Of a DNA stretch of 18,352 nucleotides, positions 7,728-14,008 are shown piece after piece. Made by a program: the position numbers and the translations under genes. Origin of the DNA: DAOTTI01 sp034437795 (GTDB lineage: Bacteria > Chloroflexota > UBA11872 > UBA12225). The stretch is from assembly GCA_034437795.1 (NCBI GenBank), contig DAOTTI010000183.1:1-18352 (forward strand), written 5' to 3'. Under the pieces are notes generated by a model that worked only from the letters and a program-made list of their open reading frames with translations, was not told where the DNA came from and did no database searches. The first letter of the stretch is position 1; the number at the start of each line of letters is the position of its first letter.

Positions 7728-7769
7728 ACTGGTTGACGCCCGATCAGTACTGGTTGCTACCCGACCAGT
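7728..7769. promoter_or_regulatory. Tandem 21-bp palindromic element between the synthetase-like and amidohydrolase genes
   Basis: Two adjacent 21-bp units, 7728-7748 and 7749-7769, share 17 of 21 bases. Each has the form ACTGGT-N9-ACCAGT; the second is a perfect inverted repeat and the first has one changed base (ATCAGT). The element fills almost the whole 53-nt gap and lies where the amidohydrolase ribosome site would be expected. It could be a paired operator or an RNA fold controlling translation. Confidence 0.6.
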
Positions 7770-7777
7770 CCCGGCGG

Positions 7778-9121
7778 TCAATACCGCCGGAAGTAGGTGG
7801 CGATCTCGTCCTCGATGGACACGCCGGCCAAGTCCTCCCACTCGGCCCGGCGCACCGCGATGAACTCGCGCGCCAGCGATGGGCCCAGGGCTTCCAGGAG
7901 CACTTCGTCGCGCTCCAGCTCGGCCAGGGCCTGCTCGAGCGAGGTCGGGTAGCGCCGGATGTGGCGCTGCCGGCGCTCCTCTTCAGAGAGGGTGTGCGGG
8001 TTCACGTCCAGCGGCTGGCCGGGGTCCAGGCCGCGCTGGATGCCATCCAGGCCGGCGGCCACGAGCGCGCCCAGGGCGAGATAGGGGTTGGCGCTCCCGT
8101 CCACCGCCTTGATCTCGATGTTCGTGCTTTCCTCGATGCGGCCTTTGAACGGCGAGGCCACGCGGATGGCCGCCTCGCGGTTGTCCGGGCCCCAGCAGGT
8201 GTAGGCGGAGCTCCACATGTTGGGGGCCAGCCGGCGGTAGGAGTTGACGCTCGGGCAGGTGATGGCCAGGAGCGCCGGCAGGTGGGCCAGGACGCCGGCG
8301 ATGAACTGGCACCCCAGAGCGGAGAGGCCCAGCCGGCCGGACGGGTAGTACATGATGTTGCGGCCGTCGCGCCACAGGCTGAGGTGGACGTGGCAGCCGC
8401 TGCCCGCCTGGTCGGGGAAGGGCTTGGGCGCAAACGTCGGCACCAGGCCGTGCTTGAGCGCCACGCCTCGGACGGTCTCGCGCACCGCGATCTGCCGGTC
8501 GGCGGCGGCCGGCAGCGGGGCGTGCTGGATGGAGAGCTCCTGCTGGCCCGGGCCCAGCTCCGGGTAGTACTGGCGGGGCTGCAGGCCCTGGCGATCCAGC
8601 GCGTCTAGGATCTCGCCAATCACCGCGCCGGCCCGGTCCATCCCGTCCGAGCTAAAGCAGAGGCTGTCGTCGGCCGGTACGAAGCGCTCGCCGGCCTGGC
8701 GGCTGAGATAGAACTCGTGCTCGAACCCCGCCCGCACCGTGAGCCCCTGCTCGGCGGCGCGGGCGGCCATGCGCTTCAAGAAGGAGCGTGGGCAGTTCTC
8801 CCATGGCCGGCCGTCTAGCGTGACCATGTCGCAGAGCAGCCGCGCCTCGCCGGGGGCGTAGGGCAGCACGGCAAAGGTGTCAGGGTCCGGCACCAGGCGC
8901 ACCTCGCCGACGGGGCCGAGGGCGGTACCGGGCGCCAGGTGCTCGGTGAGGCAGAACCCCTGCATCGCCACCGTCAGACCGATCCCCGCCTCCAGGAAGT
9001 CGGCCAACGCCCCGGCGTGCGCCGCCTTGCCGCGCACCACGTTGGCGTTGTCGCAGTACAGAAAGCGCACCAGGCGCACGTTCTCGGCGCGCACCCGCGC
9101 CAGCACCTCGTCACGGTTCAT
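7778..9121 (-). CDS. Glutamine synthetase family protein (FluG C-terminal/gamma-glutamyl-amide synthetase type)
   Basis: Members of this family use ATP to join glutamate to ammonia or to an amine. The 447-aa protein has the metal-binding pair E134/E136 (GFEHEFYL), E188 and E195 (PELGPGQQE), the catalytic-loop H244 (GSGCHVHLSLW), NSYRRL around R296/R297, R320 (NREAAIRV) and the DGSANPYLALG block. Where many canonical enzymes have an arginine two residues after a glutamate before that block, this one reads IEIK (K338). I recall this lysine in FluG/NodGS-like enzymes, so it may not be the housekeeping glutamine synthetase. ATG 9121 has GGGAG eight bases upstream; a GTG at 9139 would add six residues and lose that spacing. 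It is the first gene of the minus-strand cluster with the amidohydrolase and oxygenase. Confidence 0.88.
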   Translation of the reverse strand: MNRDEVLARVRAENVRLVRFLYCDNANVVRGKAAHAGALADFLEAGIGLTVAMQGFCLTEHLAPGTALGPVGEVRLVPDPDTFAVLPYAPGEARLLCDMVTLDGRPWENCPRSFLKRMAARAAEQGLTVRAGFEHEFYLSRQAGERFVPADDSLCFSSDGMDRAGAVIGEILDALDRQGLQPRQYYPELGPGQQELSIQHAPLPAAADRQIAVRETVRGVALKHGLVPTFAPKPFPDQAGSGCHVHLSLWRDGRNIMYYPSGRLGLSALGCQFIAGVLAHLPALLAITCPSVNSYRRLAPNMWSSAYTCWGPDNREAAIRVASPFKGRIEESTNIEIKAVDGSANPYLALGALVAAGLDGIQRGLDPGQPLDVNPHTLSEEERRQRHIRRYPTSLEQALAELERDEVLLEALGPSLAREFIAVRRAEWEDLAGVSIEDEIATYFRRY

Positions 9122-9141
9122 GCTGCACGCTCCCTTCACCT

Positions 9142-9160
9142 GGCCCCGCGCGGTGGGGCC
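9142..9160 (-). promoter_or_regulatory. Hairpin in the leader of the glutamine synthetase-family gene
   Basis: GGCCCC (9142-9147) and GGGGCC (9155-9160) form a 6-bp G/C stem with a 7-nt loop. It ends about 20 bases before the start codon at 9121 and just upstream of its ribosome site. No -10 hexamer was recognised farther out, and no known riboswitch is evident. Confidence 0.3.
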
Positions 9161-9262
9161 CCGCAGACCACGCGGCGCCTGCCCGCGCCCGCCAGCGACT
9201 CAGACCGCGCCGGGTGGGCGCAACACGTCCGGATCAGCCGCCCCCCTCGGCCCCCCTGCCCC

Positions 9263-9460
9263 GACGCGGGGACGCGGAGACGCGGGGAGCAGCCTTCACC
9301 TCCTTCGGCCGGGGCCACGCCGGGGGAGGACAGCCCTCGCCCCCCTTTGGTCGCGTCCGCGTCGCACCCCCGCTCCACTCCACCCCACCGTGCGGCTTGG
9401 CCGCGCCCGCCCTTCTCCCGCACGCGGGAGAGGGGAGCAGCCCTCACCCCCTTCGGTCGC
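9263..9460. repeat. Short repeats in the divergent gap before the YbaK gene
   Basis: The 400-nt gap between the divergent synthetase-like and YbaK genes (9122-9556) holds no credible gene. It contains three tandem 8-bp units of GACGCGG followed by G or A (9263-9286). There are also three copies of a roughly 23-bp C-rich motif beginning CAGCC and ending in a GGYCG core (9290-9311, 9331-9355, 9438-9460). A perfect 7-bp hairpin lies between them (TCTCCCG 9414-9420, loop CACG, CGGGAGA 9425-9431). Strong base skew makes open frames here meaningless. Confidence 0.6.
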
Positions 9461-9526
9461 GCGCGATCCGGCATGTTGCGCACGCCCGACCATGCCCCAA
9501 TAGTAGCCGCTGGCGCGCGACCGGCA

Positions 9527-9550
9527 TAGAATGGAGACATGTAAGGAGGT
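9527..9550 (+). promoter_or_regulatory. -10 element and strong ribosome binding site of the YbaK-type gene
   Basis: TAGAAT at 9527-9532 fits a -10 hexamer, and AAGGAGGT at 9543-9550 is a near-perfect Shine-Dalgarno six bases before ATG 9557. The predicted leader is under 20 nt. No clear -35 element is seen. Confidence 0.55.
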
Positions 9551-9556
9551 GCCGCG

Positions 9557-10054
9557 ATGGCGATGGACTGCAAGCAGCGCTTGGAGAGCTACCTGCGCGA
9601 GCAGCGGGTGCCGTTTCAGGTCCAGCACCATCCCCTGGTCTACACGGCGCAGGAGGTGGCCGCAGTCGAGCACGTGCCTGGCCGGCTGGTAGCGAAGGTG
9701 GTGGTGGTCATTGCCGACGGGAAGCCGGTGATGCTGGCCCTCCCTGCCCCCTACCGCGTGGACCTGGATCGGGTCCAGGCGCTGCTGGGCGCGCGGGAGG
9801 CGCGGCTGGCGCGCGAGGAAGAGTTCCTCACCCTCTTCCCCGATTGCGAGGTGGGCGCCATGCCTCCCTTCGGCAACCTGTATCAGATACCGGTCTACGT
9901 GGATACGGCCCTGGCCCAGGATGAGACCATCATCTTCCAGGCCGGCACCCACACCGATACGATGAGCCTGAAGTACGCCGACTTCGCGCGGCTGGTCCAG
10001 CCCACGGTGGCCACGTTCGCCTACCAGCCCACGGCCACCCGTCCGGCGGCGTAA
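9557..10054 (+). CDS. YbaK/EbsC-type aminoacyl-tRNA deacylase
   Basis: The 165-aa product matches the YbaK/ProX/INS single-domain family, which hydrolyses wrongly charged aminoacyl-tRNAs (for example Cys-tRNAPro or Ala-tRNAPro) in trans. Recognised segments are HPLVYTAQEVAA, the conserved lysine in RLVAKVVVV, and the C-terminal block GTHTDTMSLKYADFARLVQP. It also has MPPFGNLY, the usual GxxPPFG-like loop of these enzymes. Length is typical for a free-standing deacylase. It stands alone: a divergent gene lies upstream, a convergent gene downstream, and it has its own -10 and Shine-Dalgarno. The exact tRNA/amino-acid preference cannot be told from the sequence; some relatives are only loosely specific. 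Confidence 0.9.
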   Translation: MAMDCKQRLESYLREQRVPFQVQHHPLVYTAQEVAAVEHVPGRLVAKVVVVIADGKPVMLALPAPYRVDLDRVQALLGAREARLAREEEFLTLFPDCEVGAMPPFGNLYQIPVYVDTALAQDETIIFQAGTHTDTMSLKYADFARLVQPTVATFAYQPTATRPAA

Positions 10055-10141
10055 GCGCCGTCACTTGCGTGTGCATCCAGCCTGCTCCTGGCGCCCCAAT
10101 TCGGCAGGCAATAATGGAGAGGCGCCGGATGGGTCGGCTGC

Positions 10142-10268
10142 TTCAAGAGGCGGAGCCCTCAGCCTGACCCTCTCTCAGAGGGAGAGGGAACCGACCTCGC
10201 ATGCGGCGCCGTCAGCCTCTCCCACAGGGAGAGGGAACGCTTCGCTGGCCGTGAATGGTCCAGGCTAG
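10142..10268. repeat. Hairpin-rich intergenic repeat, copy B; probable two-way terminator
   Basis: This repeat lies between the convergent ends of the YbaK-type gene (10054) and the 181-aa gene (10302). It has two stems: CCCTCTC 10168-10174 with GAGAGGG 10182-10188, and CCTCTCCC 10216-10223, loop ACA, GGGAGAGG 10227-10234 (8 bp, perfect). Its 32-nt tail, 10237-10268, is 28/32 identical to the tail of copy A. No U-run follows either stem. The gap from 10055 to 10141 shows nothing else. Confidence 0.6.
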
Positions 10269-10301
10269 GAGCGCGGGGCCTACTCTTCGGGTGGGAGCCG
10301 G

Positions 10302-10847
10302 TCAGAGGGTGGTCTCGACGATGAAGCGGCGCGTCTCGATCCCGCCGCGGAAGCTCCCGGCCGCTCTGCTGTAGGCCAGCTCGATGAAGAAACGCCAGCG
10401 CGTGCCGTCGGCGTTCATGAACTCCCGCACCGGCCCCAGGTTGACGGCCCCGTGCTCGACGGGGGCCATGTCCTTCGGCTTGAGGTCGATGATCTCACCG
10501 ATCTCCCCTTCCTCAAGCCCGTCCAGGCGCATCCCCAGGGCCTCCACGACGGAAGTCCGCTCCATCAGGTCATCCGGCAGGAGATGGTAGAGGTGCAGCT
10601 CCCCCGTGGTACGGAAGTACTCCAGGGCCGGCGTCTTGGCCAAGCCCACGGTCAGCTCGCGGTACTTCTTGGGCTCCACCCGCTCGGCGTCGGCGTAGCG
10701 CTCCATGAGCTGCCGGAGATACGCCTCGCGCCGCGCCCGCAGCTGCTCCGCCTCCATCCGTGCGCGCTCGGCGGCCTCGGCCGCCCGCTGCTGCTGCCAC
10801 TCCACCAGCTCCTTGAACGGCGCAGCGAGCTTATTGAGCAGTCCCAT
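10302..10847 (-). CDS. Hypothetical protein with a charged helical N-terminus (181 aa)
   Basis: I do not recognise this family. The start is secure: AGGAGGT (10854-10860, minus strand) lies six bases before ATG 10847, and the upstream extension of the frame is Gly/Pro-rich and unlike the protein. Residues 1-60 are rich in Ala, Glu, Arg and Gln in a heptad-like pattern (WQQQRAAEAAERARMEAEQL), so a long helix or coiled coil is likely. Residues about 65-181 look globular, with alternating hydrophobic strands, for example RWRFFIELAYSRAAGSF and a C-terminal TRRFIVETTL. No signal peptide or membrane segment is seen, so it is probably cytoplasmic. It is transcribed divergently from the glutamate synthase genes, with 231 nt between the two starts. 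Function unknown. Confidence 0.8.
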   Translation of the reverse strand: MGLLNKLAAPFKELVEWQQQRAAEAAERARMEAEQLRARREAYLRQLMERYADAERVEPKKYRELTVGLAKTPALEYFRTTGELHLYHLLPDDLMERTSVVEALGMRLDGLEEGEIGEIIDLKPKDMAPVEHGAVNLGPVREFMNADGTRWRFFIELAYSRAAGSFRGGIETRRFIVETTL

Positions 10848-11040
10848 ACCCGCACCTCCTGAGGCGCCTCGGCCTCCAGGCTCGTCAGCCTGACTACTCG
10901 GTGGCTGTTCCCGACCCACGGTTCGCCGGCGCCGCCGGACTGGCCGTGGCCAGGCGGCGCGGCGAGCTCCTACTAAACTGTAGCCGAGATGGCCGGTCGT
11001 TGGTGCAACCAGCTCGTGCCGGCATCGTAGACGGCAGGAC

Positions 11041-11070
11041 TACAATTGTCATTGGGGCAGGGGAGCCCCA
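11041..11070 (+). promoter_or_regulatory. Promoter and 5'-end hairpin of the split glutamate synthase operon
   Basis: TACAAT at 11041-11046 is a good -10 hexamer; transcription would start near 11053. Exactly there, TGGGGC (11053-11058), loop AGGGGA, and GCCCCA (11065-11070) form a perfect 6-bp stem. The only Shine-Dalgarno-like bases upstream of ATG 11079 are in this loop and the second arm, so folding could limit ribosome access. No convincing -35 is visible. Confidence 0.45.
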
Positions 11071-11078
11071 GAAAGCCA

Positions 11079-12503
11079 ATGGCGTCGATGACGATGCCGG
11101 CGACGCTGCCCGCCGCCGCGTACCGCCGCTACCGGATCGAGACCGAGGCGGCGCCGGACCTTGTGCCCCTGCCGCCGCGCTTCCGGGTACGCGTCAAAAA
11201 GCACCGCTTGCTGGCCCTGCTGCTGAAGGAGCTGCTTCAGTTCAGGGGCAACCTCCCCGTCGTCCTCAGCCGCCCCTGCGTCTACGGCGTCTTCTCCGGG
11301 CCACTGGGCGGCCTCGCGCCACGCGAGGCGCTGTGCGTCGGCTGCCTGCGCTGCACGGTGCAGTACCCGTACGTGGTGCAGATCATGCCCAACCCGCAGC
11401 GGCGGCGCCTGGGCGACTCCTATTTCCAGCCGGAAGACGTGGAGACCCTGCTCTACGAGGCGCGCACGGGGCGCGTCCCCGTCCGCGGCGCCGGATACCG
11501 CGGCCGGTTCGGCGGCGAGGGGTGGGATGCGATGTGGACGGACATGTCGGAGATCGTCCGCCCGACCAGGGATGGCATCCACGGCCGCGAGTTCATCTCC
11601 ACGGCCGTCGACATCGGCGAACGGCCGCCCTTCTTGCGCTTTGATCCCGAAGGCCGGCCGTCCGGCCCGCTGCCGCAGGTCGTCACCGTGCAGGTGCCGT
11701 TCCTCTTTGACGCACCTCCGCCGCGCCACGGCGATGGCTCCACCGCCCTGCTGGCGGCCATCCTGGCCGAGGCGGCGCGCCAGCTGGAGACCCTGGCCAT
11801 CTTGCCCCTGCCGCTGGCGGTGGAGGCCGGCATCGGCGGGTCGCACGTCGTGCCCCTGGTGGCTCCCGGCGAGTGGCCGTGGCTGGATCGCCTATCCTGG
11901 CCGCCGCGCGTGATCGAGCTGGACGGCTGGGATCGGGCGCGTTACCTGGAGCTGCGCCGGCGATTCCCCGACGCTGTGGCCTGCGTGCGCCTGCCGATGG
12001 ACGCGGACGTCCTCGCCCTCGCCGACGAAGGCGCCCGCGTCTTCCACCTCGCCGCGAACTACCATGGGCGCGCGGGACAGGGTTTCGCCATGGACCTCAT
12101 CCGGCGCACGCACCTGCGCCTGGTCGACGACGGCGTGCGGGAGGACGTCACCCTGATCGGCAGCGGGGGGATGGTCATGGCCGAGCATGTGCCGAAGGCC
12201 ATCATCTGCGGCCTGGACGCCGTGGCCCTGGACACGGCCCTGTGGGTGGCTCTCCAGGGACGCCTGGTGGGGGAGTGCGTCGACCGCGAGACGGCCGCCG
12301 TCTCCTTCCCCCGCCTGCAGCCGGAGTGGGGCGTCCAGCGGCTGAAGAACCTGGCGGCCGCCTGGCGGGACCAGCTGCTGGAGGTGCTCGGCGCCATGGG
12401 CTTGCGTGACGTCCGCCGCCTGCGGGGCGAGCTGGGGCGCTGCATGTTCCAGCCGGAACTGGAACGTGAGGCCTTTGCTGGGATCGAAGGGTATGGAAGC
12501 TGA
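11079..12503 (+). CDS. Glutamate synthase-related FMN-barrel protein, divergent paralogue
   Basis: This 474-aa protein resembles the FMN-barrel (synthase) subunit of glutamate synthase but has drifted. An N-terminal segment carries CVGCLRC (C86, C89, C92), a ferredoxin-like cluster motif in which the expected fourth cysteine is tyrosine (Y96 before Pro). Next comes the block EIVRPTRDGIHGREFIST (about 159-175), typical of glutamate synthase-related proteins. The C-terminal barrel half includes ANYHGRAGQGFAMDLIRR and VTLIGSGGMVMAEHVPKAI. The glycine-rich GGYGGTGAAP loop of the next gene is not conserved. ATG 11079 was chosen as the first good codon after the promoter; ATG 11088 and 11094 are alternatives. 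It overlaps the next gene by 11 nt, so the two are co-translated and may form a heteromer. Confidence 0.8.
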   Translation: MASMTMPATLPAAAYRRYRIETEAAPDLVPLPPRFRVRVKKHRLLALLLKELLQFRGNLPVVLSRPCVYGVFSGPLGGLAPREALCVGCLRCTVQYPYVVQIMPNPQRRRLGDSYFQPEDVETLLYEARTGRVPVRGAGYRGRFGGEGWDAMWTDMSEIVRPTRDGIHGREFISTAVDIGERPPFLRFDPEGRPSGPLPQVVTVQVPFLFDAPPPRHGDGSTALLAAILAEAARQLETLAILPLPLAVEAGIGGSHVVPLVAPGEWPWLDRLSWPPRVIELDGWDRARYLELRRRFPDAVACVRLPMDADVLALADEGARVFHLAANYHGRAGQGFAMDLIRRTHLRLVDDGVREDVTLIGSGGMVMAEHVPKAIICGLDAVALDTALWVALQGRLVGECVDRETAAVSFPRLQPEWGVQRLKNLAAAWRDQLLEVLGAMGLRDVRRLRGELGRCMFQPELEREAFAGIEGYGS

Positions 12504-13989
12504 CGCGCGCCGGCAAGCTCCCTCCCACTCGCTCGCCGCCGGCGTCCAGACGCGGCGCGGCCGGCTCTGGGGCGCGATCAGGGACGCGCTGCGGGGGAGC
12601 GCGCGCGCCCCAGAGCCGCCGACGCAGCAGCTCATTATCCAGAAGCACGTGGAGGCCCTCCACCGCGGCTACCACGTCTGGCCGGCGCTGGCTTTCGGCC
12701 GGCCGCCGGCGATGGGCGATGCCCGCTGGACGGCGGACCTGATCCTGGCCACCTGGGTCCAGGCGGAGACGGGCCGGCCGCCGGAGAATGGCCTGGAGTA
12801 TCGCGTGGGGCAGTCGGGCGGCGGGTTCGACGCGCTGGACTTCAAGCTCCTGCCTGAGGAGCGCTGGGTGCCGGAGCATGAGCCGATCGATACGTCCATT
12901 CCCTTGAACCAGCGGGACGCCGGCCCGAAGCTGGCCATCCCCGTGCCCTGGTATGGGGCCGGCATGTCGTTCGGCTCGATCAGCGAGCAGGTGATGCTGG
13001 CGCGGGCCAAGGCGGCGCAAGAGTGGGGCACCTACACCTGCGCCGGCGAGGGCGGCTATCCCGAGTCGCTGTACCCCTACCGGCGGCACGTCATTACCCA
13101 GATCGCCACGGGCATGTTCGGCGTTCGCGAGGAGACGATCCAGTGGGCGCCGATCGTGGAGTTCAAGTACGCCCAGGGCGCCAAGCCGGGCCTGGGCGGC
13201 CACCTGCTGGGCGACAAGGCGACGGTGGCCGTGGCCAGGATGCGGGAGAGCGTGCCGTGGGTCAGCCTCTTCTCGCCGTTCCCCTTCCATAGCGTCTATT
13301 CGGTCGAGGACCATAAGAAGCACATCGACTGGATCAAGGCGGTTAATCCAGAGGCCCTGATCTCCGTCAAGGTCTCCACCCCCACGGACATCGACATGGT
13401 CGCTGTGGGGAGCTACTACGCCGGAGCGCACATCCTCCACGTCGACGGGGGCTATGGCGGAACCGGTGCGGCGCCGGAGATCGCCAAGAAGAACATTGCC
13501 ATGCCGGTGGAGCTGGCCATCCCCCGGGTGCACCGGTTCCTGCTCCAGGAAGGGATCCGTGACGAGCTGATCCTGATGGCCAGCGGCGGGATCCGCACTG
13601 CCGATGACGTGGCTAAGGCCATCGCCCTGGGGGCCGACGGCTGCGTCCTGGGGACGACCGAGCTGGTGGCCCTGGGCTGCACGCGCTGCGCCAACTGCGA
13701 GCGGGGCCGCGGTTGCCCGTTTGGTCTGACCACGACCGATGTGGAGCTGTGCCAGCTGGTGGATCCGGAATGGGGGGCGGCGCGCCTGAGCCGCCTCTAC
13801 GCCGCATTCCAGGCGCGCCTGCGCGACCTCCTGCGCCGCCTGGGGCTGCGTAGCGTGCGCGAGCTGCGCGGGCGCGTCGATCTGCTCGTCTACCGAACCG
13901 ACCGGACAGACCGGCAGGCCGGGGTAGCCGGTGAAGGGCGCCGGCCGGGGCTGGCCGAGTGCCTGGAGGTCGATGCCGTGGCCGCATGA
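12493..13989 (+). CDS. Glutamate synthase, FMN-binding synthase subunit (GltB2-type)
   Basis: This is the catalytic FMN barrel that reduces 2-iminoglutarate to glutamate, here a separate 498-aa subunit. Family blocks are present in order: WYGAGMSFGSIS (about 153-164), CAGEGGYPE, FKYAQGAKPGLGGHLLG, SVKVSTPTDIDMVAVGSYYA, the FMN-phosphate loop HVDGGYGGTGAAPEIAKKNI, and LMASGGIRTADDVAKAIALG. The iron-sulfur cysteines follow in GCTRCANCERGRGCPFG (C396, C399, C402, C408). The upstream open frame out to 12406 lies inside the previous gene. ATG 12493 was preferred because GGGA lies nine bases upstream and it overlaps the previous stop by 11 nt. The C-terminal 30 residues are low complexity. The glutaminase and beta-helix subunits follow, giving all three classical GltB domains as separate chains. 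Confidence 0.93.
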   Translation: MEADARRQAPSHSLAAGVQTRRGRLWGAIRDALRGSARAPEPPTQQLIIQKHVEALHRGYHVWPALAFGRPPAMGDARWTADLILATWVQAETGRPPENGLEYRVGQSGGGFDALDFKLLPEERWVPEHEPIDTSIPLNQRDAGPKLAIPVPWYGAGMSFGSISEQVMLARAKAAQEWGTYTCAGEGGYPESLYPYRRHVITQIATGMFGVREETIQWAPIVEFKYAQGAKPGLGGHLLGDKATVAVARMRESVPWVSLFSPFPFHSVYSVEDHKKHIDWIKAVNPEALISVKVSTPTDIDMVAVGSYYAGAHILHVDGGYGGTGAAPEIAKKNIAMPVELAIPRVHRFLLQEGIRDELILMASGGIRTADDVAKAIALGADGCVLGTTELVALGCTRCANCERGRGCPFGLTTTDVELCQLVDPEWGAARLSRLYAAFQARLRDLLRRLGLRSVRELRGRVDLLVYRTDRTDRQAGVAGEGRRPGLAECLEVDAVAA

Positions 13990-14008
13990 TGGGCGGGAGG
14001 ACCGACAC

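Noticed and set aside
7725..7841. N-terminal extension of the amidohydrolase to 7841.
   Set aside because: The added 39 residues are encoded by the palindromic element and the end of the synthetase-like gene and do not resemble the family; LIDGHAHP is normally close to the N-terminus.
10974..11022. Leaderless 13-codon ORF (ATG 10989) after TAAACT, as a leader peptide.
   Set aside because: The peptide has no run of a regulatory amino acid, no attenuator follows, and the better promoter TACAAT at 11041 lies downstream.
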